Shown: positions 9,162-17,349 of the stretch, one piece after another | How positions within the stretch are numbered: the stretch's first letter is position 1 | How the letters are laid out: each line of letters starts with the position of its first letter | Assembly (NCBI RefSeq): GCF_000152865.1 | Contig: NZ_CH672390.1 | Span: 2,893,468-2,957,467 of the forward strand | Origin: Erythrobacter sp. NAP1 | Lineage (GTDB): Bacteria > Pseudomonadota > Alphaproteobacteria > Sphingomonadales > Sphingomonadaceae | Direction of reading: 5' to 3' | Length of the DNA: 64,000 nucleotides | Translations under genes and position numbers: made by a program | Notes under the pieces: generated by a model | The model's input: only the letters and a program-made list of their open reading frames with translations | Databases searched by the model: none | Told to the model about the DNA's origin: nothing

Positions 9162-10244
9162 ATGACGAAACGCAACCTCGCCGTTGGACTATTGGGAATT
9201 GCCGCGATCACTCTATCGGCTTGCGACGCCGGCGGTGGCGGAGCGCGCGATTCCATTCGCGCCGTGGGATCGTCGACCGTTTACCCGTTCGCCAAGCAGG
9301 TGGCCGAGAACTTCGCGCGCTCGAACCCTGAGCTCAAGTCGCCGCTGATCGAGTCCACCGGATCGGGCAACGGCATCCAGCTGTTTTGCTCGGGCCTTGG
9401 CGCGGATACGCCCGACATGGTGAACGCCTCGCGGCGCATGAAGTCTTCGGAATTCGATCGCTGTCAGGCGAACAATGTCCAGGACATTATCGAGCTGCAG
9501 GTCGGTCTCGACGGGATTGCCTTTGCCTCGAAGAATGGCGGGATCGAACTGAACCTGTCCCCCAAGATCGTCTACGAAGCGCTCGCAGCGCGCCCCTATG
9601 GCGGCGAGCAGACCACGCAGCTGTGGTCCGATGTCGACCCGTCGCTGCCTGACGATCCGATCCTAGTCTATGGCCCGCCGAGCACCTCCGGCACCCGCGA
9701 TGCGTTGAAGGAGCTGGTGCTTGAAGTGGGCTGCGACACCAATCCCGAGATGAAAGCGCTCAAGGAAGAGGACAAGGATCTCCATCTTCAGCTTTGCACC
9801 GAGGTGCGTTCGGACGGCGCATATGTAGACCAGGGCGAGCAGGACAACCTGATCGTGCAGAAGATCGAGAGCAATCCGCGTGCCGTGGGGATCTTCGGAT
9901 TTTCGTACCTTGACGAGAACACCGACAAGGTGACCGGCCTGCCGATGAACGGCGTCGATCCAACCTATGAAAACATCTCGAACTTCGCATATCCCGGCGC
10001 CCGCCCCCTTTACGTGTACGTCAAGAAAGCGCATATGCGCGCCATTCCAGGCCTCGACCTGTTCCTTCAGGAATGGGTGAAGAACTGGAAAGTTGACGGA
10101 CCTCTTGCGGCGATTGGCCTTGTGGCGTCGCCGCCTGCCGAAATGGCAATGAACGAGCGGCGCGTGAACGAGCTTTTGACCATGACGCGCGGGGATCTGA
10201 CTGGTGAAAAACCGGCAGAGGAAACCGCAGCGGCAACGCAATAA
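9162..10244 (+). CDS. Phosphate-binding PstS-family lipoprotein, copy 1
   Basis: 360 residues. The signal peptide ends in a lipobox (LSAC, lipidated C21), so it should be anchored in the cytoplasmic or outer membrane facing the periplasm. The mature part is a type II periplasmic-binding protein with the PstS marks: VGSSTVYPF near the N-terminus, a SGNGI loop, and TSGTRDA, whose Ser, Thr and Arg side chains bind phosphate. The tail is low-complexity and rich in Glu and Ala. It is followed 52 bases later by a clear paralogue. No pstC, pstA, pstB or phoU lies nearby, so the membrane partners must be elsewhere. Confidence 0.92.
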   Translation: MTKRNLAVGLLGIAAITLSACDAGGGGARDSIRAVGSSTVYPFAKQVAENFARSNPELKSPLIESTGSGNGIQLFCSGLGADTPDMVNASRRMKSSEFDRCQANNVQDIIELQVGLDGIAFASKNGGIELNLSPKIVYEALAARPYGGEQTTQLWSDVDPSLPDDPILVYGPPSTSGTRDALKELVLEVGCDTNPEMKALKEEDKDLHLQLCTEVRSDGAYVDQGEQDNLIVQKIESNPRAVGIFGFSYLDENTDKVTGLPMNGVDPTYENISNFAYPGARPLYVYVKKAHMRAIPGLDLFLQEWVKNWKVDGPLAAIGLVASPPAEMAMNERRVNELLTMTRGDLTGEKPAEETAAATQ

Positions 10245-10296
10245 CACACCCCCAATTTCGCCTACCCCCGAACAGGCCAAGACACTGGAGCAAACC

Positions 10297-11376
10297 ATGA
10301 CTCAACCAATCCTCTCCGCCCGCAACCTGCTTGTCGGTGCCTCGCTCGCCGTGCTCGCCGCATGTGGTGGAAGCGAAGTCGAAGCCGGTCCCGAACCGAT
10401 CTCGATTGTCGGCTCTTCAACCGTTTATCCGTTCGCGCAAAAGGTCGCCGAAGACTATGTCGCAGGCAACGAAGGCGCCGCTGCACCGGTGATCGTCTCC
10501 ACCGGCACCGGCGAAGGGATCGAAGAGTTCTGCGCAGGCCAGGGTCCTGAGACCGCCGACATCGTCAACGCTTCGCGTCAGATGACCCAGAGCGAGTTTG
10601 AGCGGTGCCGGACCAATGGCGTGTCCGACATCATCGAGGTCAAGGTGGGCCGCGACGGGATCGTCTTTGTATCCGCCATGGACGAAGGCATCGAACTCGA
10701 ACTGACGCCGGGCATCATCTACAACGCGCTCGCCGCAATGCCGCTGGGCGAAGAGCAGACCGCGGAGAACTGGTCGGACGTCGACAGCAGCCTGCCGAGC
10801 GAGCCCATCATCGTTTACGGTCCGCCCGAGACATCGGGTACGCGCGACGCGCTTCTCGACGTCATCATGACCCCTGCCTGTCGCCGGAACAGCGAAATGG
10901 CAGCGCTCGAAGAAAGCGATCCAGCCCAGTTCGAGCGTGATTGCCATGAACTGCGCAGCGACGAGGCCTATCTCGACCAGGGCGAGCAGGACGATCTTCT
11001 CGTTCGCAAGGTCGCCAACAATCCGCGCGCGATCGGCGTGCTGGGCTATTCCTATCTCGACGAGAACGCAGAAAGCGTGAAGGGCCTGCCAATTGGAGGC
11101 GTAGAGGCAAGCGCTGAGACGATTGCCGACGGCAGCTATGCCGGATCGCGCGCGCTCTACATCTACGTCAAGAAAGCTCACATCGGCGTGACGCCGGGCC
11201 TTGAGAACTATCTCGCACAATGGGCGCAGAGCTGGGGTACCGAAGGTCCGCTTGCCGATATCGGCCTTGTCCCGTTGACCGACGCCGATCAGGCTGCGAG
11301 CGCTGCGGTGATCGAGGGCCAGACGGTTATGACCGGTCCTGACTCGCAGACTGAAGCCGCAGCCGAAGAAGGCTGA
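10297..11376 (+). CDS. Phosphate-binding PstS-family lipoprotein, copy 2
   Basis: 359 residues from the ATG at 10297 (GGAG six bases upstream); the longer frame from 10204 overlaps copy 1 and lacks a signal peptide. Lipobox LAAC with lipidated C23. It aligns end to end with copy 1: the same VGSSTVYPF, YGPPETSGTRDA, ASRQM and YLDQGEQD motifs. It is a tandem duplicate that has diverged well beyond near-identity. Transcription with copy 1 from the Pho-box promoter is likely. Either a two-affinity phosphate system or a different oxyanion ligand for one copy is possible. Confidence 0.92.
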   Translation: MTQPILSARNLLVGASLAVLAACGGSEVEAGPEPISIVGSSTVYPFAQKVAEDYVAGNEGAAAPVIVSTGTGEGIEEFCAGQGPETADIVNASRQMTQSEFERCRTNGVSDIIEVKVGRDGIVFVSAMDEGIELELTPGIIYNALAAMPLGEEQTAENWSDVDSSLPSEPIIVYGPPETSGTRDALLDVIMTPACRRNSEMAALEESDPAQFERDCHELRSDEAYLDQGEQDDLLVRKVANNPRAIGVLGYSYLDENAESVKGLPIGGVEASAETIADGSYAGSRALYIYVKKAHIGVTPGLENYLAQWAQSWGTEGPLADIGLVPLTDADQAASAAVIEGQTVMTGPDSQTEAAAEEG

Positions 11377-11383
11377 CTTATCC

Positions 11384-11425
11384 CGGTCAGACTTGTGCTG
11401 GTCTTGGCTGGCGCTAGTCTGACCG
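11384..11425 (+). promoter_or_regulatory. 10-bp perfect stem-loop ending one base before a start codon
   Basis: Arms 11384-11393 and 11416-11425 are perfect reverse complements (CGGTCAGACT and AGTCTGACCG) with a 22-base loop. The right arm occupies the place of the ribosome-binding site of the next gene (ATG 11427). There is no T-run. It could end the pstS transcript or control translation of the DUF2157 gene. Confidence 0.5.
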
Positions 11426-11426
11426 C

Positions 11427-12584
11427 ATGAGCAATCGCAAGATCGCGGCCTGGCGCGATGCCGGGCTTATCGACAGCGCCACCGCGCAGCGCCTCGTCGC
11501 TTACGAGGCCGAGCACGCGCGTCCGCTTGCACTATGGGCAGTGTTCGGCCTTGGCGCGCTCGCGATCGGGCTGGGCATCATCTCCGTCGTGGCTGCAAAC
11601 TGGGAAGAGATTCCCGGCCAGTTGCGGCTTGCGGTTCACCTCGCCCTTCTCATCGGATTAAGCGCGACGCTCGCCTTGCGCGAGGGGGAGTTGGCTCGGA
11701 TTTCGCCTTGGGTGAGCGAAGCGCTGCTGTTCGTTATTGCCGTGCTCGGTCTCACATTCTTCGGCCATCTGGGCCAAGTCTACCAGACCAGTTCTCCGCT
11801 CTGGAAGCCGCTTGCCACGTGGCTGATCCTGTTTGGCCCGATGCTGCTGATCTTTGGACGCAGCTGGCCTGCCGCCGCGCTGCTGATCGGTGCGAGTATT
11901 TACTGCGCATGGGACTTTGCAGCGGCCGATAGCGGCGCCCTGTTCGAACGCGAGGAAAGACCCGGCTGGTTGCTCGCCGCGATCGCAACCACGCTTCCCG
12001 GCCTGTTCGCGCCTTTCGCTGCATGGATGCGTGATCGCTCGGGCCGCCACGACTTCTGGCGTCAGCTTGAACTTGTCGCGATCACCTATGCGGTTGGCGG
12101 CGCGACGCTGTCCTGCATCGTTGCAAGCTTTGGCGGCTTCGACAGCGATTACGATCCGCTCGGAAGCGCTGGCCAGTTGGTGCGGGCTGTAGCGGCGCTC
12201 GGTTTCGGATTGTTGCTGGTGCTCGCAAAGCCGGGGCTGTCGGGACGCGTCTCGGGATTGGTCATGGCAGGATCGGGGCTGACAATCGCCCTCGCACTTG
12301 GCGTCAACGATATCGACCTGCTTGCCGCAGGCTTGTTCATGGCGCTTTGGGTGGGGATCGCTGCGGCTGCTCTCGCAATCGATGCGCGCGGAGCGTTTCA
12401 GCTTGCAGTGGCGGTGGTGGCCTTGCGGCTGATTATCCTGAGCTTCGAACTCGCAAGCGACCTACTCCTTTCCGGCTTTGGCCTGATCCTTTCGGGCCTC
12501 ATGATCCTCGCCGTCGCATGGGGCGCAGTGCGCGTGTCGCAAGTCTATGCACCCGGTCGAGAGACGCAGGAGCAGACGCCATGA
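11427..12584 (+). CDS. DUF2157 membrane protein
   Basis: 385 residues. A short cytoplasmic N-terminus (KIAAWRDAGLIDSATAQRLVAYE) of the DUF2157 type precedes about ten hydrophobic segments filling the rest. Function is not established for the family. It overlaps the next gene by 4 bases (ATGA at 12581), and DUF2157 with GDYXXLXY proteins is a recurring pair, so the two probably form one membrane unit. The start codon is next to the stem-loop at 11384-11425. Confidence 0.88.
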   Translation: MSNRKIAAWRDAGLIDSATAQRLVAYEAEHARPLALWAVFGLGALAIGLGIISVVAANWEEIPGQLRLAVHLALLIGLSATLALREGELARISPWVSEALLFVIAVLGLTFFGHLGQVYQTSSPLWKPLATWLILFGPMLLIFGRSWPAAALLIGASIYCAWDFAAADSGALFEREERPGWLLAAIATTLPGLFAPFAAWMRDRSGRHDFWRQLELVAITYAVGGATLSCIVASFGGFDSDYDPLGSAGQLVRAVAALGFGLLLVLAKPGLSGRVSGLVMAGSGLTIALALGVNDIDLLAAGLFMALWVGIAAAALAIDARGAFQLAVAVVALRLIILSFELASDLLLSGFGLILSGLMILAVAWGAVRVSQVYAPGRETQEQTP

Positions 12585-13099
12585 ACCGTGCGCTTCGCTT
12601 ATCAGCGCTGGTCTTGCCGCTGGTGGGCTTCGCAGCTTTGTGGGGCTGGACCGATTATGAGAGCCGGCAGGGGACCGAATGGGACGTAGAGATCAGAGGC
12701 TACGATCCGCGCGACCTTCTGCGCGGCCATTATGTCCAGTTCTCCTACGACTGGAACGGCCTCGACGACCGGCTCGGTATGGGTGACCCGCCGGCGCGGC
12801 TGTGTCTCGAAGGCGATCCGCCGGGACCGCCGCTGGTGCGGCGCATCGAAGGCGAATTTGGCGACTGCCCCTATCCGGCGGAGGCCGATTACGGCGGGGT
12901 CTACGGTTCAAACAGCCTGCTTCTAGGCAGGCTTTATGTTGGGCAGGAGCGGGCCGGCGAGCTCGACCGCGCGCTTCGCGATCCCGACATGCGCGGAGTG
13001 GTGCGGGTGAGGCTTGGCAGCAATCGTCGGCTCGTCCCGATCGACATCACCATGCGCCCTTTGACCCAGGCCGAGCGTGAGGATGCTGCCAGCGAGTAA
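12581..13099 (+). CDS. GDYXXLXY-domain protein
   Basis: 172 residues from the ATG at 12581 overlapping the DUF2157 stop. One N-terminal membrane anchor (about 7-24) is followed by a periplasmic domain. The family motif appears as GHYVQFSY in the sequence YDPRDLLRGHYVQFSYD, with His in place of the usual Asp. It is the normal partner of DUF2157 membrane proteins; the biochemical role of the pair is unknown. The convergent ftsK gene ends 3 bases away. Confidence 0.85.
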   Translation: MNRALRLSALVLPLVGFAALWGWTDYESRQGTEWDVEIRGYDPRDLLRGHYVQFSYDWNGLDDRLGMGDPPARLCLEGDPPGPPLVRRIEGEFGDCPYPAEADYGGVYGSNSLLLGRLYVGQERAGELDRALRDPDMRGVVRVRLGSNRRLVPIDITMRPLTQAEREDAASE

Positions 13100-13102
13100 C
13101 GC

Positions 13103-15499
13103 TTAAATTGGATTGCCGTCCTGATCGCGGAAGATTTCGCGCCGTCCGACGTGGTTCGCTGGGCCCACCAGCCCCTCGCTCTCCATGCGCTCAATCCATT
13201 TGGCAGCCGTGTTGTAGCCGACGCCCATCTGGCGCTGGAGCCAGCTGCCGCTCGCTTTCTGGTTCTCGATCACGATCTGGCAGGCCTGGCGATACTTGCG
13301 CTCGTCCGGGTTGTCCGAAGCAGTGAACTCGTCTTCGAACGCAAAGCCGCCGCCATCTTCGGGCTCTTCGGTGACCGCATCGACATATTCGGGCGCCCCT
13401 TGCGCGCGCCAGAAGTCGGCGACCGCTTCAACTTCCTCATCCGAGACAAACGGACAGTGGACGCGCACGGTCGCGCCGGTGTTCGGCTTGTAGAGCATGT
13501 CTCCCTTGCCAAGCAGCTGCTCGGCGCCCTGCTCGCCAAGGATCGTGCGGCTGTCGATCCGGCTTGTCACCTTGAAGCTGATGCGGGTCGGAAGGTTCGC
13601 CTTGATCACACCGGTGATGACATCGACCGACGGGCGCTGCGTCGCCATGATGAGGTGAATACCGGCGGCGCGCGATTTCTGGCTCAGGCGCTGGATAAGG
13701 ACCTCGATTTCCTTGCCCACCGTGACCATCAGATCGGCCAGCTCGTCGACGATCAGGACGATCTGCGGCAGGGGTTCGTAATCGAGCTGTTCTTCTTCGT
13801 AGAGCTGCTCGCCCGTATCGGGGTCGAACCCGGTCTGCACGCGGCGGCCCAAAGGTTTGCCCTTTGCGATCGCGGCGCGCACTTTCTCGTTGAACGAATT
13901 GATGTTGCGCGAGTTCACGGAGGACATCATCCGGTAGCGCTTCTCCATCTCCTCGACCGCCCATTTGAGCGCACGCACGGATTTGTGCGGCTCGGTCACC
14001 ACGGGCGAGAGAAGGTGCGGGATATCGTCGTAGCTCTTGAGCTCCAGCACCTTGGGATCGATCAGGATCAACCGGCATTCGGCAGGCGTGAAGTGATAGA
14101 GCAGCGAGAGCAGAATACAGTTGAGGCCAACCGACTTACCCGAACCGGTGGTGCCTGCGACCAGCAGGTGAGGCATGGCGGCAAGGTCGGCGATGATCGG
14201 TTCGCCAGCGATATCCTTGCCCAGGATGATCGGCAGGTTGCCCTTGTGCTCGGCGAAGCTGGCCGAGGCGGCGAGCTCTTTCAGCATCACCATCTGGCGG
14301 TCGCTGTTGGGCAGCTCGATGCCCATCACGGTCTTGCCGGGGATCGGCGAAACGCGTGCCGATATCGCGCTCATGTTGCGGGCGATGTCTTCAGCAAGGC
14401 CTACGACGCGGCTCGCCTTAATACCCGGTGCGGGTTCGAGTTCGTACATCGTCACGACCGGGCCCGTGCGGACAGCCGTGATCTCGCCCTTCACGTTGAA
14501 ATCGTCGAGCACGTTTTCGAGGAGGCGCGCATTGCGCTCCAGCGCCATCTTGTCGAGCTTGGGCGCGCTGTCCTCTGGTGGGTCTTCAAGAAGCTCTAGG
14601 CTCGGCAGTTCGAAATCGGCGAACATGTCGCGCTGGTTCTTCTTCGTTGCCGGATTGGCGCGTTTGGGCGGGGCCGAAGGATCGCTGATCTCCGGCGCGC
14701 GGCGAGGCGTGGGATCGGGTTTGACCTCCGCATCGGGTTTCGCCTTGCGCCGCGCCTTGGCAGCGGGGGGGGCGACCTCGTCATCTCCATCGATGAAAGT
14801 GAGCGCGGTTTCGCGGCGACCAAACGGCAAGCGCGAGAGAATTGAATTTGCGCCAGCGGCAATGAAATTGGGAAGGGTGAGCAGCGAGCGCCAGTCGATC
14901 GCGAAGATGCGGGTGAGAAGCGCCGTCGCCCCAGCAAGGCTCGCAAGCGCAGCGCCCAAGGTCACCCAGCCCGACGCGGCTTCACCTGTGCGGGCCGCGA
15001 CCGCTTCAATGCCCGCTGCACCGAGCAAGCCCGAAACGCCGCCAAGCTGGGCAGGCAAGGTGCCGCCAGCGTTCTCGAACGTCAGCGACAGGACGGTGCC
15101 AAGCAGCATGATCGCAAGCAGCAGCATCGCCGTGGGCAGCCACCAGCGCGTGCGCTCACCCTCGACATCGTCCATCTCGACATCGCGCCACAGGCGGCGT
15201 GCCGAGATATAAAGCAAAGGCAGCAGCAACAGGCTTGGCAGACCAAACAGGAAGAGCACCCGGTCTGCTATCCACGCGCCCCAGGCTCCCATCCAGTTTG
15301 CAACCGAAGCGGGGTCCGCCGCCGTGGACGCGCTCGGATCGGTCTGGGTGTAGCTCGCCAGCGAGAGCGCAAGGAACACCATCGCGGCAAAAAGCACGCC
15401 GGCGCCGGTAATCTGGCCGATCCGGCGGATCGAGCGCTGCAGACCAATGCGCCAGTCGGCAGTCGGGGCTTTGCGAGTGTTCACAGCGCGGGTCGCCAT
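13103..15499 (-). CDS. ftsK: DNA translocase FtsK
   Basis: Septum-located ATP-driven DNA pump that clears chromosomes from the division site and activates XerCD at dif. 798 residues from the ATG at 15499 (AAGGAG eight bases upstream; the frame runs on to 15553). Four N-terminal membrane segments (about 20-190), a short Pro/Lys/Ala-rich linker (about 240-310), then the motor: Walker A GTTGSGKS, Walker B IVLIVDELADLM. The C-terminal gamma winged helix (about 725-798) that reads polar KOPS sites is intact. Confidence 0.97.
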   Translation of the reverse strand: MATRAVNTRKAPTADWRIGLQRSIRRIGQITGAGVLFAAMVFLALSLASYTQTDPSASTAADPASVANWMGAWGAWIADRVLFLFGLPSLLLLPLLYISARRLWRDVEMDDVEGERTRWWLPTAMLLLAIMLLGTVLSLTFENAGGTLPAQLGGVSGLLGAAGIEAVAARTGEAASGWVTLGAALASLAGATALLTRIFAIDWRSLLTLPNFIAAGANSILSRLPFGRRETALTFIDGDDEVAPPAAKARRKAKPDAEVKPDPTPRRAPEISDPSAPPKRANPATKKNQRDMFADFELPSLELLEDPPEDSAPKLDKMALERNARLLENVLDDFNVKGEITAVRTGPVVTMYELEPAPGIKASRVVGLAEDIARNMSAISARVSPIPGKTVMGIELPNSDRQMVMLKELAASASFAEHKGNLPIILGKDIAGEPIIADLAAMPHLLVAGTTGSGKSVGLNCILLSLLYHFTPAECRLILIDPKVLELKSYDDIPHLLSPVVTEPHKSVRALKWAVEEMEKRYRMMSSVNSRNINSFNEKVRAAIAKGKPLGRRVQTGFDPDTGEQLYEEEQLDYEPLPQIVLIVDELADLMVTVGKEIEVLIQRLSQKSRAAGIHLIMATQRPSVDVITGVIKANLPTRISFKVTSRIDSRTILGEQGAEQLLGKGDMLYKPNTGATVRVHCPFVSDEEVEAVADFWRAQGAPEYVDAVTEEPEDGGGFAFEDEFTASDNPDERKYRQACQIVIENQKASGSWLQRQMGVGYNTAAKWIERMESEGLVGPANHVGRREIFRDQDGNPI

Positions 15500-15575
15500 G
15501 GTGGGGCTCCTTGTATGAGAACACACCATGAATCCTTGGCGACTCGGGGTCAAGGATGCTGCGGTCAGTCGAGCC

Positions 15576-16106
15576 TCAGCTTAATCCGTCAATCGCGGCC
15601 CAGCGGGGCCAGCCAAGCTGCTCGGCGCGGGACGTGTTCATACCGCCAAGCGCTATGACGGGGACTTTCGAAAGCGCCGCGAGCTGGCGAAACCGATCCA
15701 CGCCCAGCGTATCGCCGCCCGGATGCGAGCGTGTTGGAAAGACTGGTGACAGCATCACGGCATCGGCGCCGTATCGATTGGCGTCGACGATCTCGCCCTC
15801 GTTGTGAGCTGTGGCGATCCAGCGCAGGTCAGATGTCGGGATTGCGTCCAGAGCGCCGTAAACCCCATCCGCACCCCATTCTTCAGCGGTAGAAACGCTA
15901 TCCGAAACTATGGCCCAATGCCCTCCATCACGAAGCATCGGAAGCAGCGCCGCAAACCGTGTCGCGCGCTCGTCCGGCCAAAGGTGGTAGTGCCGGAAAA
16001 CGAACCCTGAACCCTTCGGCAGGCGCGCAATCGCGTCCTCGAGAACAGCGTCGTTGCGGGCATCGGAAATGAGCCAGAGTTCGGGGAGGGGCTTTATATG
16101 CGCCAT
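15576..16106 (-). CDS. ThiE/TenI-like thiamine phosphate synthase family protein
   Basis: 176 residues from the ATG at 16106, shorter than the usual 200-220 of ThiE. TIM-barrel features are readable: LWLISDARN at the first strand, ADAVMLSPVFPTRSHPG (the conserved SPVF-T-S phosphate/pyrophosphate loop) and VPVIALGGM near the end. The N-terminal strands look compressed, so it may be a TenI-like or diverged enzyme and not an active synthase. It diverges from yggS with only 21 bases between the chosen starts. Confidence 0.75.
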   Translation of the reverse strand: MAHIKPLPELWLISDARNDAVLEDAIARLPKGSGFVFRHYHLWPDERATRFAALLPMLRDGGHWAIVSDSVSTAEEWGADGVYGALDAIPTSDLRWIATAHNEGEIVDANRYGADAVMLSPVFPTRSHPGGDTLGVDRFRQLAALSKVPVIALGGMNTSRAEQLGWPRWAAIDGLS

Positions 16107-16127
16107 CGGGGCTTTATATCGCGGCCA

Positions 16128-16814
16128 ATGGAAAACGACACGCAAAGTGCAGTAAGCCGTCTGGCCGAGGTTGAAAGCAACATCGCGCGCATGTGCAAGC
16201 CCGCCCGCCGCGAGCCTGCGGATGTGACGCTCATCGCCGTGAGCAAAACGCATCCGGCGCACAAGATCGAACCATTGCTTGAGGCGGGCCACCGGGTCTT
16301 CGGCGAGAACCGCGTGCAGGAAGCGCAGGAAAAATGGCCGCAATTGCGCGAGGCCTATTCCGGCGTCGAGTTACACCTCATCGGCCAGCTGCAATCGAAC
16401 AAGGCCGAAGATGCGGTCGAGCTGTTCGATGTGATCCATTCGCTCGATCGCTCAAGCCTGCTGAAGGCGCTTGCCAAGGCAATGGACAAGTCGGGCAAGC
16501 GCGTGCCCTGCTTCGTGCAGGTCAATATCGGGGACGAGGATCAGAAGGGCGGTTGTCCGATTAGCGAGCTGCCAGAGTTTCTGGAGAAAGTGCGCGCGGC
16601 GAACGTGCCAATCGCAGGCCTGATGTGCCTGCCGCCCGCCGACACCGAAGCAGCGCCATTCTTCGCGTTTCTTGCCAAGCTTGCGAAGGATAATGGGCTC
16701 ACCGGCGACGAAGGCAGCCTATCGATGGGGATGAGCGGCGATTACGAGACCGCGGTGCAGCTCGGCGCGACTCATGTGCGCGTGGGCACGGCGCTGTTCG
16801 GGGCGCGCGGGTGA
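16128..16814 (+). CDS. YggS/PROSC pyridoxal-phosphate homeostasis protein
   Basis: 228 residues, a single alanine-racemase-like TIM barrel that carries PLP and keeps B6 vitamers balanced. The PLP lysine is K40 in LIAVSKTHP; downstream family motifs include FGENRVQEA, LIGQLQSNK, QVNIG and SMGMSGDYETA. An in-frame ATG at 16098 would add ten residues but would overlap the divergent gene's start. The next gene begins inside its stop (GTGA at 16811). Confidence 0.95.
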   Translation: MENDTQSAVSRLAEVESNIARMCKPARREPADVTLIAVSKTHPAHKIEPLLEAGHRVFGENRVQEAQEKWPQLREAYSGVELHLIGQLQSNKAEDAVELFDVIHSLDRSSLLKALAKAMDKSGKRVPCFVQVNIGDEDQKGGCPISELPEFLEKVRAANVPIAGLMCLPPADTEAAPFFAFLAKLAKDNGLTGDEGSLSMGMSGDYETAVQLGATHVRVGTALFGARG

Positions 16815-17278
16815 CGGAAGGGCCAAACGAGGCAGTCGAGCAGTTTCGCACGACTTGGCTTCCCCGGCTGAACAACGGGGCCGCCACGCTCCTCATCCAT
16901 GTCGAAGGCGAGGGTGATATCGCGCCGCACGCCGTTATCGCCGATAATTTCGTGGGCGAGTTCGGATACAAACGCATCGGGTTCAATTGGGAATTGCTGG
17001 ATGCGACTCCCGATGCACATGGCCCGCGCTCAGCGGAGCATCAACTGGTCGAGGCGCTGTCGAAAGATATCGCCAATCCCAGCAAGCAATGGCTCCCGGA
17101 AGAGAGCGCCCGCGCCTGTTCGAAAGAGTTTCTCGCACTGTTCGATCCCGAGGACCGAACGGTCGTCTCAAACCGCTATGACGGCCTGTGGAATCCTATT
17201 TCCAAGGCGCCGAATGAATGGGCGTTTGTCGGTTTCGACCGCCAGCTGAGCGTGTTGCTGCTCATCACCGAAGACTGA
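16811..17278 (+). CDS. Hypothetical protein coupled to yggS
   Basis: 155 residues with a GTG start overlapping the yggS TGA by 4 bases, which implies translational coupling. Soluble, acidic, no signal peptide, no membrane segment and no recognised motif. A central region (EEWLPEESAR-type, about 95-110) and the C-terminal strand-rich segment (AFVGFDRQLSVLLLITED) suggest an alpha/beta fold. A strong terminator follows at 17293-17324. Confidence 0.7.
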   Translation: MTEGPNEAVEQFRTTWLPRLNNGAATLLIHVEGEGDIAPHAVIADNFVGEFGYKRIGFNWELLDATPDAHGPRSAEHQLVEALSKDIANPSKQWLPEESARACSKEFLALFDPEDRTVVSNRYDGLWNPISKAPNEWAFVGFDRQLSVLLLITED

Positions 17279-17292
17279 CGCCGTCTAAACAA

Positions 17293-17324
17293 GAAAGGGC
17301 GCCCCGTTTCCGGAGCGCCCTTTC
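17293..17324. terminator. Bidirectional hairpin terminator
   Basis: Perfect 10-bp stem (GAAAGGGCGC at 17293-17302, GCGCCCTTTC at 17315-17324) with a 12-base loop. It lies between the convergent yggS-operon end and TonB-receptor end, so it can serve both strands. Confidence 0.85.
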
Positions 17325-17349
17325 GGTGTTCGGTATCTAACCGGATCGA

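Noticed and set aside
13151..14599. 482-residue plus-strand frame opposite ftsK
   Set aside because: Shadow of ftsK; no supporting start or domain.
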